Shown: positions 1-7,413 of the stretch, in pieces
Layout of the letters: every line of letters starts with the position of its first letter
Numbering within the stretch: the stretch's first letter is position 1
Source of the DNA: Anaerolineales bacterium
GTDB taxonomy: Bacteria > Chloroflexota > Anaerolineae > Aggregatilineales > J027
Length of the DNA stretch: 64,000 nt
Direction: 5' to 3'
Assembly (NCBI GenBank): GCA_020634155.1
Contig: JACKCI010000002.1
Span: forward strand, 1,426,001 to 1,490,000
The notes under the pieces: model-generated
Told to the model about the DNA's origin: nothing
What the model saw: only the letters and a program-made list of their open reading frames with translations
The model's database searches: none
Program-made: the position numbers and the translations under genes

Positions 1-31
1 AGGGTACCTCACCCATGTTAAGGTAATCCAC

Positions 32-556
32 ATGCCAATTGAAAGCCGTTATCCTCTCAGTCTTAGCCAAGTCAGTGCTTATGCGATTATTGCCTTCCTC
101 GAGCGTGGGGCATTGCCACCGACTGCCATTGCTCAAGATCCATATCTCACCCTTGAAATTGAGATTGAGGACATGCCCAGTATTCAGCAAGAGCGCATCT
201 ATCGCCTTTTTGAAGTGGGCTATGAAGTTGGCGAGCAGCAATCCCTGACCACCGTTGAGCGCGTGTACCTGATTACGCGAGCATGGCTGATGTGGGTTGA
301 CTTGGATGACCCCGACCTCGACCTCGGGCAACGATTGGTTGACTTGCCTGACCGCATGGAGGTGCTGCTCATTGCTGGTTTGCAAGTGATGGAACTCCTC
401 GCCGAACTTGCCATCTTGGAGATTGTACGCGAGGCGGGACAACCCGTGACCTTGCGACCGCATGAGGGGCATCCACTGCTCGACCTGTCCCAAGTTCCCT
501 TGCTGGATGCTTTTGTGGCGGGCTTTCAGGCCGGACAGGATGCTGTAAAGCCCTAA
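32..556 (+). CDS. Hypothetical protein, first of two paralogues
   Basis: This 174-residue acidic, mostly helical protein has no domain I recognise, no signal peptide and no membrane segment. It is clearly related to the next gene: both begin MP followed by a short LSL(S/E)Q segment, carry the core PDR(M/V)EVL(L/I)IAGL, and end with an (L/F)xAFVxGFQAG motif. The shared architecture suggests an ancient duplication. The start ATG lies a few bases after a TAAGGT that could be a -10 box, as for the neighbouring genes. Function is unknown. Confidence 0.75.
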   Translation: MPIESRYPLSLSQVSAYAIIAFLERGALPPTAIAQDPYLTLEIEIEDMPSIQQERIYRLFEVGYEVGEQQSLTTVERVYLITRAWLMWVDLDDPDLDLGQRLVDLPDRMEVLLIAGLQVMELLAELAILEIVREAGQPVTLRPHEGHPLLDLSQVPLLDAFVAGFQAGQDAVKP

Positions 557-586
557 TTGAACTTGGTGTATCAAACATGGTAGGCT
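557..586 (+). promoter_or_regulatory. Putative promoter of the second paralogue, leaderless
   Basis: TTGAAC at 557-562 and TAGGCT at 581-586 are separated by 18 bases, and the preferred ATG begins eight bases after the -10 box. There is no Shine-Dalgarno sequence between them. The arrangement matches the other leaderless-looking genes in this island. Confidence 0.35.
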
Positions 587-594
587 ACTCATCT

Positions 595-1113
595 ATGCCC
601 AAAGAAAACCATCTCCTCAGCCTTGAACAAATTCAGACTGCCGCCCGCGAGGTGTTGCTTCAAAATGGCTATCACCTACCCACCATCATAGCCCAGAGTG
701 AGAGCGCCCAGATTGTGGGCCAGATTCCGGAGTTGGGCGGGACGGGGGATGAAAAACAAGCGCAACTCTTTGCGTTGGGCTTTTTACTCTTCCAAGAGCG
801 GGTACTAAAAGCATTGCATCAAGTCTATCTGATTACCGAAGCATGGTCGGTGATTTTCAAACAGCCACCTGCTGATATGGAAGTACGGCCTTCTCAGCAT
901 CCTGATAGGGTGGAGGTGCTGATTATTGCAGGTCTTAATGTCATTGAGCAGATTGCCTCGCTGACCATGTATGAGATGGTGCGTGAGGCCGAAGAAGTTA
1001 TTGAACTGATTGAGATGAACACCGCCACAGAAGGCAGCGAAGTTCGCTCAGATCTTCTTAACGCCTTTGTCCTTGGTTTTCAGGCAGGAGCACAGCGCTT
1101 CCCATCTCACTGA
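595..1113 (+). CDS. Hypothetical protein, second of two paralogues
   Basis: This 172-residue protein is related to the product of 32-556. An in-frame ATG exists at 577, but the start at 595 (MPKENHLLSLEQ) aligns directly with the first residues of the paralogue (MPIESRYPLSLSQ), so I chose it. The conserved parts are the PDRVEVLIIAGL segment in the middle and a LLNAFVLGFQAG tail. It is probably soluble and helical. The gene lies about 40 bases after its paralogue and 16 before the next gene, so the three may be co-transcribed. No function can be assigned. Confidence 0.75.
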   Translation: MPKENHLLSLEQIQTAAREVLLQNGYHLPTIIAQSESAQIVGQIPELGGTGDEKQAQLFALGFLLFQERVLKALHQVYLITEAWSVIFKQPPADMEVRPSQHPDRVEVLIIAGLNVIEQIASLTMYEMVREAEEVIELIEMNTATEGSEVRSDLLNAFVLGFQAGAQRFPSH

Positions 1114-1129
1114 CATGCTATGCTAAGGC

Positions 1130-1663
1130 ATGCCCGAAGTACCTTTACAAGCCTCGTTGTTTGGCGATACTCTAGTAGATACTCGTACCCGGACTCAGAA
1201 AAAACGGGATAAACAGCTTCAAGCCCCTCAGCAACTTACGATGTTTTCTACACCGGAAATGGCCCAGTTTGGGGTCAATCCGCGACCATTACTACCCATG
1301 TCTCCTCACACTGCACTGCGTCTACTCATTCAAGACCCCCGTACTGATGAGCAGCGGTTACGGGATGAGCTACAGGCGGCGAACAACAACACCCACTCAC
1401 TTTTGGAGCAACTGGAGCAAGCCCATGTCCGAGCAGCATGGATGATGGGAGCGATTTATCTGGTGCTGAAGACTCAACCCCTGAATGAGGTTGCTTTATG
1501 GACGTTATGTGGGTTTGTGGCAGATTGGCCGACACAGTTTGAGAACCTGAGTATTGCTAAGTTGTATGAGGTGAAACGGACACCGGGGGGGAATAGGGTA
1601 CGAAAACCACTTGTGAAACCAACCGCGCCTAAGCCGCACCAGCTTACGGTACGGCATTTTTGA
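1130..1663 (+). CDS. Hypothetical protein
   Basis: The 177-residue product has a polar, basic N-terminal third (RTRTQKKRDKQ), then a segment with PRPLLPMSPHTAL, a probable coiled coil near residues 80-105 (LRDELQAANNN, LLEQLEQAHVRAA) and a basic C-terminus. No known domain is visible. The ATG is five bases after TATGCT, so it may be leaderless. It follows the two paralogues on the same strand. The predicted coiled coil hints at a binding or adaptor role, but that is only inference. Confidence 0.65.
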   Translation: MPEVPLQASLFGDTLVDTRTRTQKKRDKQLQAPQQLTMFSTPEMAQFGVNPRPLLPMSPHTALRLLIQDPRTDEQRLRDELQAANNNTHSLLEQLEQAHVRAAWMMGAIYLVLKTQPLNEVALWTLCGFVADWPTQFENLSIAKLYEVKRTPGGNRVRKPLVKPTAPKPHQLTVRHF

Positions 1664-1742
1664 GGCCCTGCTCTGAAATACTGTTAGTTTTTCTATTACC
1701 GATGAATCGATGTGTATCATTCTCATAGCCGCTTTTTCCTGC

Positions 1743-1770
1743 TGTACAAAGCCCTCATTTGTGTTACATT
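1743..1770 (+). promoter_or_regulatory. Promoter of the BrnT-like toxin, leaderless
   Basis: TGTACA (1743-1748) and TACATT (1765-1770) are 16 bases apart, and the likely start ATG is at 1777, close to where transcription would begin. A promoter this close to the start codon implies an mRNA with almost no leader. Confidence 0.4.
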
Positions 1771-1776
1771 GCAGGT

Positions 1777-2061
1777 ATGCTGCACATTCTTCAACTGATT
1801 TGGGATGACTGGAATGTGGAGCACATCGCTCAACATGACATTACCCCTCAAGAGGTTGAAGAAGTCTGTGCCAGCGAACACATTATGCTAGAAACCTATG
1901 GCTATCGGGTGATGATTGTCGGTCTGACCACCGCACAAAGATTCGTATCCGTAGTGTTGGCTCCAAAGGAACACGGTGTTTATTATCCGGTTACTGCGCG
2001 ACCATCCAGCAGGCGAGAACGCCAGTATTATTCTGAGCAGAAAGGGGGAGTGGTCGTATGA
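1777..2061 (+). CDS. BrnT/DUF4258-like toxin of a type II toxin-antitoxin pair
   Basis: The 94-residue protein shows the pattern of the BrnT-like RelE-fold ribonuclease toxins: an N-terminal WDDWNVEHIAQHDITPQEVEEV segment followed by short beta strands with YRVMIVGLT and a C-terminal PVTARPSSRRER segment, matching the usual basic A-R-x-x-x-R-E-R-x-x-Y end. Toxins of this family cleave RNA and are held in check by the partner antitoxin. The gene overlaps the downstream antitoxin by four bases (ATGA), and the toxin comes first as in brnTA. An upstream in-frame start at 1759 would fall inside the promoter, so 1777 is preferred. Confidence 0.75.
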   Translation: MLHILQLIWDDWNVEHIAQHDITPQEVEEVCASEHIMLETYGYRVMIVGLTTAQRFVSVVLAPKEHGVYYPVTARPSSRRERQYYSEQKGGVVV

Positions 2062-2327
2062 CGAAGAAAATACCACAGTTCAAGACGATTCAAGAAGAGG
2101 CTGAGTTTTGGGATACCCATGACTTTACTGATTACTTGGACGAAATGAAACCCATTCAAGTCAGCTACAAGCCACAGATGGAGCAGACGATGAGTGTCAG
2201 AGTTCCCACCTCTGATTTACTCCATCTGCGCCAAATTGCCTACAAGAAGGGGATCGGTGTGACCACTCTAGTTCGGATGATTACACTGGAGTTCTTGCAG
2301 AAGCAACCAACTCAAGTGGCAACCTAA
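2058..2327 (+). CDS. CopG-type (BrnA-like) antitoxin
   Basis: The 89-residue protein begins with the typical motif of this antitoxin group, FKTIQEEAEFWDTHDFTDYL, and ends with a ribbon-helix-helix-like region (MSVRVPTSDLLHLRQIA, then GVTTLVRMITLEFL). It should neutralise the preceding toxin and bind the operator of its own operon through the ribbon-helix-helix domain. It is translationally coupled to the toxin by an ATGA overlap. A second toxin-antitoxin pair of the same general type lies at 44021-44594. Confidence 0.8.
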   Translation: MTKKIPQFKTIQEEAEFWDTHDFTDYLDEMKPIQVSYKPQMEQTMSVRVPTSDLLHLRQIAYKKGIGVTTLVRMITLEFLQKQPTQVAT

Positions 2328-2634
2328 CCCACCACCCTCACTCGCACTATTTGTTTCGTCTTGAAACCTCAAATACTCTCTATTCGATCTTTGGTGCCTG
2401 CTGCCTGACATTATTTTTCAGCTAATAACTGTATGGAGAGTAGGAATCCTCTGTTGATCGACGAACCAATTGTCTTGCTGCTTCTATAATCAATTTTTGT
2501 CTAGCAACAATAAAATCATGTAAATGCGTAGCATCAAGAATGCTATTGTAATATTTATATTACTAGCAATTATAAAATGTCCCCTTCATTATCTGTACAT
2601 TCGTTGTGCCAGTTATAGGAGTGAAGGGTACCAT
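2328..2634. other. Intergenic region
   Basis: About 307 bases without a convincing gene. An open frame from 2524 continues into the ATPase gene, but its first 37 codons lack support. The last 20 bases hold AGGAG and GAAGGG, the latter a good ribosome-binding site for the ATG at 2635. I see no strong hairpin or repeat. Confidence 0.5.
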
Positions 2635-3816
2635 ATGTCTCCATTACAACACGCGGTTTTGACCCAAGACAGTCTTAAAGCCGCATACGAAACTATTCGC
2701 CGTAGTCAGCCCTTAGCTGACCATCCTTTGTATCGCTGGGTTCTGTTGCAACAGAATCTTACGGCACCTCATGCGTTGCGTAATCGCCAGTATCGTCAGT
2801 ATTTGCTCGAAGATTTGTTGCTTGATATGCTCACGGCTACTTTTGATACATTGCGCTCCCACATTACACTCTCAGCAGTCAACATACACGACCCTATAGA
2901 AGCTATTGTTGCTGATCTTGCCACAATAAGTCGGCGCGGTAGCCCACTATTGATAGGGTATGCGTATCTGTACTACCGCTATGTGCGAGCCGAGCTAGAT
3001 TTTTCAACTGAAGACTTGGCAAAAGCACTGTTTCAGAATGAGCGTACATTGCGTCGGTACATTGATGCAGCTTGGCAGCACTTGTATCTGACCCTAGTCC
3101 GGCATGAACACGCGGCGCGAGAACAGACGCAGCGGATCCGCTGTGAACAGGCCATGCCCAACCTACCTATTATTCCTTTGGTCGAGCAGCAGCAATTAGT
3201 TGATAGGGCTGTCTATAGTTTTCGGCAGTCTCAAATAAATTCGTTGCTTATCAGTGGTGAAAAGGGGAGTGGTAAAACCAGTTTGTTGTATCAAGTTGGT
3301 CACCAGCTAATTACTGACCAACTCGTGGGTGATGTCACATGGCTTGATTTACAGCCATTCTCAAGTTATCCGCAGACGGGTAAAGGACTTGCCCAACTTA
3401 TCTTGATGGCTCGCTATATTTCGGTACAGCCCACTCAACACCCAGTTGCTTTGCTCTCGACCCATCTGGAGTATCTGTCACGTCATCAACAGCGATTGCT
3501 GCTGATCTTGGACAACACCAACGGGTGGGAAACTGCATTGCATGATCTATGGATACTGTTGAGTCACATTACATTGTTGGCGACGAGCGTCCATAACACC
3601 TTATCTTGGTTTAGTGAGTTTATGACTGCGCCTCAACTTGGGGTAGAGAGCAGCGGGGCACTGGTGAAGCATTGGCAACGCCTCAATGCTAATGGGCAAC
3701 AACATGATTGCAGTGGAGCAATAGAGGCTCTGTCTCGTCTTTCAAATGGCAACCCCGGACGACTGTACCGAGGGTATCGGTTGTTGACTTCGCTTGCGTC
3801 TATTCCCACTTGGTAG
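2635..3816 (+). CDS. P-loop ATPase with N-terminal helix-turn-helix-like region
   Basis: The 393-residue protein has a Walker A motif GEKGSGKTS at about residues 208-216 and a Walker B-like RLLLILDNTNG near 288-298, typical of AAA/STAND ATPases. Before it is a helical region with a possible helix-turn-helix (about residues 127-147, EDLAKALFQNERTLRRYI). It is shorter than a full STAND protein and has no repeat sensor domain at the C-terminus. The start at 2635 has a good ribosome-binding site; an earlier in-frame start would add an unlikely hydrophobic stretch. The role is probably regulatory or signalling, but the substrate or partner is not evident. Confidence 0.65.
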   Translation: MSPLQHAVLTQDSLKAAYETIRRSQPLADHPLYRWVLLQQNLTAPHALRNRQYRQYLLEDLLLDMLTATFDTLRSHITLSAVNIHDPIEAIVADLATISRRGSPLLIGYAYLYYRYVRAELDFSTEDLAKALFQNERTLRRYIDAAWQHLYLTLVRHEHAAREQTQRIRCEQAMPNLPIIPLVEQQQLVDRAVYSFRQSQINSLLISGEKGSGKTSLLYQVGHQLITDQLVGDVTWLDLQPFSSYPQTGKGLAQLILMARYISVQPTQHPVALLSTHLEYLSRHQQRLLLILDNTNGWETALHDLWILLSHITLLATSVHNTLSWFSEFMTAPQLGVESSGALVKHWQRLNANGQQHDCSGAIEALSRLSNGNPGRLYRGYRLLTSLASIPTW

Positions 3817-4177
3817 TCCCCATGTATTTTCTCACTTTATTGTAAGAAGCCTGAGTTATGCCCTGCGTGATACGTGGGGTAGATTTCTGTGTTGATGAGT
3901 CTCTCATCATCTTAAACGCCTTACATGCCAATAATCGTAAAACAATAAACATCTGTCAAGTACCCAATTTATGAAGACAAGTATGAACTAATCGGCTACA
4001 TCGTGCCGCTTGGCAACGGATTTTTTTCGTAGACGCTGCCCGGCGATGAGCAATTGCCACTCGGACTGAGCTTCCTTAGCATGTCAAAATAGAGGTCAAA
4101 GTCAATAGGTTCACCCGCCAAACCCTTGACGGGCAGGGACAATACTTACTTGTGCAGAGTCCTCCAATTATGAGCCT
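3817..4177. other. Intergenic region with a relic shared with 35,500
   Basis: There is no intact gene in these 361 bases. Bases 3956-3988 are nearly identical to 35498-35530, inside the small reading frame at 35435-35689; in the same frame they read VKYPIYEDKY here and VKHPIYEDKC there. This is a decayed piece of the same gene family. The rest shows nothing recognisable. Confidence 0.45.
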
Positions 4178-5046
4178 TTGATATGCAATCGCCCTATGTT
4201 ATCATATGAGTCCATAAACTACTTGGTCAATAATCTGGTACAATCATCTTATGAGCGTTTCAATTCAATTCTGTTTCTACCTTGGAAGTCAAAATATTAT
4301 ATGTCCTCATCCCAAGAAATCTTTCATGAAGATATACCATTCCTTTCACCGGGAGGTTTCCCTGCGAGAAGTATTGAGGAAGTTATTGCGGAGGAATACA
4401 AGATTGGTTTTGATTGTATTTGCGTTTCCCTTCATGAGTTTGGACAATACGGCTTTTCTAAAGAATTGTTTAATGTAATTGACGGTTTAGTGCAATCTCA
4501 AAATTATCTAGGATCACTTGAGATAAGAGATAGATTATCTCTCGCAAGCCAAGTAGTTTGTAACGAATTTCAGGCTTTTTTAAAACACGCAGTTAACCTG
4601 CGTGACCTCTATCAAATGAAACCTCGTCAAATCTTATTGAAAATTGCTGTTCCGGGACCGGCTTTGTTGTTTCGCAGTATCCAACCCTATGAATATGGTC
4701 CCTATTACGAATATGAGTCTTATTCTATGGTACTGAACATCCTTAGTGATATTGTTCAAATTTTATCAAGTGTGATTACCTTGATTGCTGATACAGGTAT
4801 AGATGGCATACAAATTGATGAAATGTTGGATGAACAGGTGCTAGAATCATTTCTATCAAACAATCAAAAGGCATCCTATAATCAACATTTACAGAACTTG
4901 ACCGAACACATCGCAGGGTATAGACAGGCAGGCAAGTTAAAATTTGTCGAATTTCGAGTTTCTAGCGTAATTAATACGGATACTTTTGAGTTTCTAAGAG
5001 GGTGTCTGGAAAGGTGGTATAATAGGGCAAAAACGGATGAGAGAAC

Positions 5047-5451
5047 ATGAAACGTAAGGCTTATCCAAGCGATCTGAGTGACAAGGAATGGAAAATCATC
5101 GAAGCCTATGTGCCAGCCCCGAAAGCAGGGGGACGCCCGCCCAAACACAGTCGGCGTGAAATCATCAATGCGATAGCCTATGTGATGCGAAGTGGGTGTG
5201 CATGGCGGATGTTGCCGCATGATTTACCGCCGTGGAAGACCGTTTATGACTATTTTCGGCAATGGCGAATAGATGGAACGTGGGAACGCATCAATACAGC
5301 GCTGCGAGAGAAACTGCGGGTGACATTGGGTCGAGAAGCCACACCGAGCGCCGCCATCATCGATAGCCAAACGGTCAAAACGACGGAAAAAGGGGGCCAT
5401 GTGGCTACGATGCAGGCAAGAAAATTAAAGGGCGTAAACGTCACATTGTAG
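5047..5451 (+). CDS. IS5-family transposase, first frame (orfA)
   Basis: This 134-residue frame carries the N-terminal part of a DDE transposase: the DUF4096-like region (LSDKEWKIIEAYVP, GRPPKHSRREIINAIAYVMRSG, WRMLPHDLPPWKTVYDYF) and the first catalytic Asp in IIDSQTVKTTEKG. It ends shortly after an A5G5 tract at 5387-5396. Slipping back one base there continues into the second frame and gives a transposase of about 261 residues, so orfA alone is probably inactive or regulatory. Confidence 0.9.
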   Translation: MKRKAYPSDLSDKEWKIIEAYVPAPKAGGRPPKHSRREIINAIAYVMRSGCAWRMLPHDLPPWKTVYDYFRQWRIDGTWERINTALREKLRVTLGREATPSAAIIDSQTVKTTEKGGHVATMQARKLKGVNVTL

Positions 5452-5468
5452 TCGATACGGAAGGGTTC

Positions 5469-5831
5469 TTGCTTAAAGTTTTGGTGTTTGAGGCTAACCT
5501 GCAAGATCGCACCGTGTCAATGTGGTTGCTGCTATTGATAGACGGGCTTTTCCCACGCCTGCAACGCATTTGGGCCGATGGTGGGTATAGTGGGCAACTG
5601 GTTGAGTGGGTCAAAAACATGCTCGGTTGGACCCTCGAAATTGTTAAGCGACCTCCTGATACCGTTGGTTTCGAGGTCATCCCGCGCCGCTGGGTGGTCG
5701 AGCGCACTTTCGGTTGGTTGAATCGCTGGCGTCGCCTGAGCAAAGACTATGAGGCTCTGCCTCAAACCAGCCAAGCCATGATTTATGCCACTATGTCTTT
5801 GATTATGACCCGTCGCCTTGCTCGATTATGA
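5469..5831 (+). CDS. IS5-family transposase, second frame (orfB)
   Basis: This frame holds the remaining catalytic residues: Asp in RIWADGGYSGQL and Glu in RRWVVERTFGWLNRWRR. It lies in the -1 frame relative to orfA, and the homology runs without a gap from orfA through the slippery A5G5 tract (GYDAGKKIKGRKRHIVVDTEG is read in this frame before 5469). The ATG at 5469 is therefore unlikely to be a real start; the product should be made by -1 frameshifting. Confidence 0.9.
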   Translation: MLKVLVFEANLQDRTVSMWLLLLIDGLFPRLQRIWADGGYSGQLVEWVKNMLGWTLEIVKRPPDTVGFEVIPRRWVVERTFGWLNRWRRLSKDYEALPQTSQAMIYATMSLIMTRRLARL

Positions 5832-6177
5832 CCTTTCCAGACACGCTCTAAGCTCACTACCAGTTGACATTATCTCAATTCCTCTTGCCTGTACGAATTG
5901 TGGTAAGAACATTGAAATAATCCCTGATGACTACTGGAATTCAAATGAAACCATTGTTAGCTGTGGTCTAGAAGATGCACGGCAGGTCGGACAGCAGGAG
6001 CCTTTTGAAATACACTCCAAGCTTCGAGAAATAAATGGTAACCCGTTGTTATATTCATACATGGCAGTATCACTCGATAGTCCTCCATCACGTGATGTTG
6101 CATTTGCACAATATTTGAAAAAGTGTCACAACCTCAAGCAAGCAGTTACTGATTTTAGGAGATCGTGAGAATTACCC

Positions 6178-6202
6178 TTGTGGAGGGTTTTGCCCTCCAC
6201 AA
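6178..6202. terminator. Perfect hairpin between convergent genes
   Basis: TTGTGGAGGG at 6178-6187 and CCCTCCACAA at 6193-6202 form a perfect 10-bp stem with a five-base loop. It sits between the end of the MetE-like gene and the end of the leftward dehydrogenase gene, so it may end transcription from both sides, though there is no long T tract. Confidence 0.55.
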
Positions 6203-6234
6203 TAAGCGGAGAATTTCAAGCTGTGGGATGTCAG

Positions 6235-6972
6235 CTAACTCATCCACCGACCTCCATTTACATCAAGAGTTTGGCCTGTAACGAAGCTCGAAGAATCAGA
6301 AATAAAGAAATATGCTACCTCAGCTATTTCTTCGGGAGAGCCTAGTCGTCCTAATAGTGTAGCAGCACTAATTTCAGTCCGTTTGGTTTCATCCCACGCG
6401 ATGGACATTTCTGTTGGGTACACTGCTCCTGGAGCAATGCAATTTACTCGGATGTTATGTCTTGCCAAATACATTGCTAGAGATTTTGTAATGTTGATTA
6501 TTGCAGCCTTTGAGGCAGCATAACCTAACGAAGAAGATGGGCTACCTAATCTCCCCCAAATTGAGGCAATATTTACTATAGCCCCGCCACTAGGCATTAG
6601 TGGATACGCAGATGCACTGCAAGCATATGTACCAATGGCATTGACAGAGTAGTCCTTTAATAAAGGCTCAGGATTAATAACTGTCATTGAAACATTTGAG
6701 CTAATACCTGCATTATTAATTAAGAAATGAACAATATTAAAATCTTCTGCAATCTTTGAAAAAGTGTCTTTGATTTGTCTCATATCTGAGATATCACAAC
6801 TATATGATACCGCATTGCCACCTTGGCGCTTCAAGTCGTTGACAATCAATGCTAGATTTTCTGACCGACGAGCAATCAAGGCTACGGTTAGGCCTTTTTT
6901 CACAAATAATCTTGCTATAGCTTCACCTATACCAGAACTAGCGCCAGTGATAATTGCAACTTTATCTTTCAT
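6235..6972 (-). CDS. Short-chain dehydrogenase/reductase, FabG-like
   Basis: The 245-residue protein has all classical SDR landmarks: TGASSGIGE nucleotide-binding motif at about residues 9-17, NNAG near 88, the catalytic set with YAASK around residue 157, and CIAPGAV after it. The C-terminal half matches 3-oxoacyl-ACP reductase-like enzymes (SSSFVTGQTLDVNGG). It should use NAD(P)H to reduce or oxidise a carbonyl or hydroxyl group; the substrate cannot be told. It faces the MetE-like gene across a hairpin and its upstream side abuts an IS3 relic, so its original neighbours may be lost. Confidence 0.88.
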   Translation of the reverse strand: MKDKVAIITGASSGIGEAIARLFVKKGLTVALIARRSENLALIVNDLKRQGGNAVSYSCDISDMRQIKDTFSKIAEDFNIVHFLINNAGISSNVSMTVINPEPLLKDYSVNAIGTYACSASAYPLMPSGGAIVNIASIWGRLGSPSSSLGYAASKAAIINITKSLAMYLARHNIRVNCIAPGAVYPTEMSIAWDETKRTEISAATLLGRLGSPEEIAEVAYFFISDSSSFVTGQTLDVNGGRWMS

Positions 6973-7011
6973 TGCAGCAATACCTTTCTTCTATTTAAGA
7001 CGATTTTATTT

Positions 7012-7215
7012 TTAATTATATTGTTTTGTGCCCAAATAAACAAACACACAAGGGTGCAAGGGTGCAGCTGCCAGAAATTGTTGTTTCCAGTTACCAACCA
7101 TCTGAGAGGTCAGTTGATGCTCACGGCATAGCTCTGCCATACTTTTCTCGCCCGACAACAATTGCAGGACGACTTGGCTTTTGAATCCCGGTGTAAACTT
7201 CCGTTTCTTCTTCAT
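7012..7215 (-). pseudogene. Truncated IS3-family orfA
   Basis: The first 52 residues match the N-terminus of IS3-family OrfA proteins (KRKFTPGFKSQVVLQLLSGE, then an HTH region with AELCREHQL). After QFLAAAP, at about 7060, homology stops and the frame runs into unrelated sequence. The usual C-terminal leucine zipper and all of orfB are absent, so no transposase can be made. Confidence 0.8.
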
Positions 7216-7276
7216 GTGAACCCTTCCTCTTATGGACTATGTTACTTTAACCTCATGTCCAAGCTCAGGGGTTCAC
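7060..7276 (-). mobile_element. IS3-family end fragment
   Basis: Reading leftward from 7276, the sequence starts with TGAACCCCTGAGC, a typical IS3-family inverted-repeat end, followed by a short leader and the truncated orfA. Only this end of the element remains; the other is missing. Confidence 0.6.
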
Positions 7277-7413
7277 TACAGAAGTTACGAGCGCCAATGA
7301 ATAATCAGTGATCCAAAAAGAATTATGATTAAGAGTTGGGATGCTGTTTAGCTTTTTCTTATGATAGCAATTTTCGAGCAACTAGGTTATGATAAGAATA
7401 TCAAGTATGGTGA

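Larger units (their letters stand above)
4998..5848 (+). mobile_element. IS5-family (IS1031-type) insertion sequence, complete
   Basis: The 851-bp element is bounded by imperfect 18-bp inverted repeats, GAGGGTGTCTGGAAAGGT at the left and the complement of GAGCGTGTCTGGAAAGGT at the right, with one mismatch. TAA is duplicated at 4995-4997 and 5849-5851, the TNA target type of the IS1031 group. It encodes a transposase in two overlapping frames. It interrupts the MetE-like gene and, because the host frame is restored on removal, it looks recent. Confidence 0.9.
4178..6168 (+). pseudogene. MetE-like (cobalamin-independent methionine synthase family) gene split by an IS
   Basis: The gene is cut by the IS at 4998-5848. 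Joining 4178-4997 to 5852-6168, which removes the IS and one TAA copy, restores a single frame of about 378 codons. The protein resembles the C-terminal barrel of MetE-like proteins: IEEVIAEEYKIGFDCI, ATGxDGIQID-type (GIDGIQIDEM), VDIISIPLA and ETIVSCGLEDARQ follow the usual order of strand motifs. The conserved HxC zinc site of true methionine synthases is not evident, so it may use another substrate. The start is uncertain: TTG at 4178 or ATG at 4196. As it stands, only a 290-residue fusion ending in IS-encoded residues could be made. Confidence 0.6.

Noticed and set aside
5818..6168. Separate 116-residue gene right after the IS
   Set aside because: Its frame is the continuation of the interrupted MetE-like gene; the apparent start lies inside the IS.
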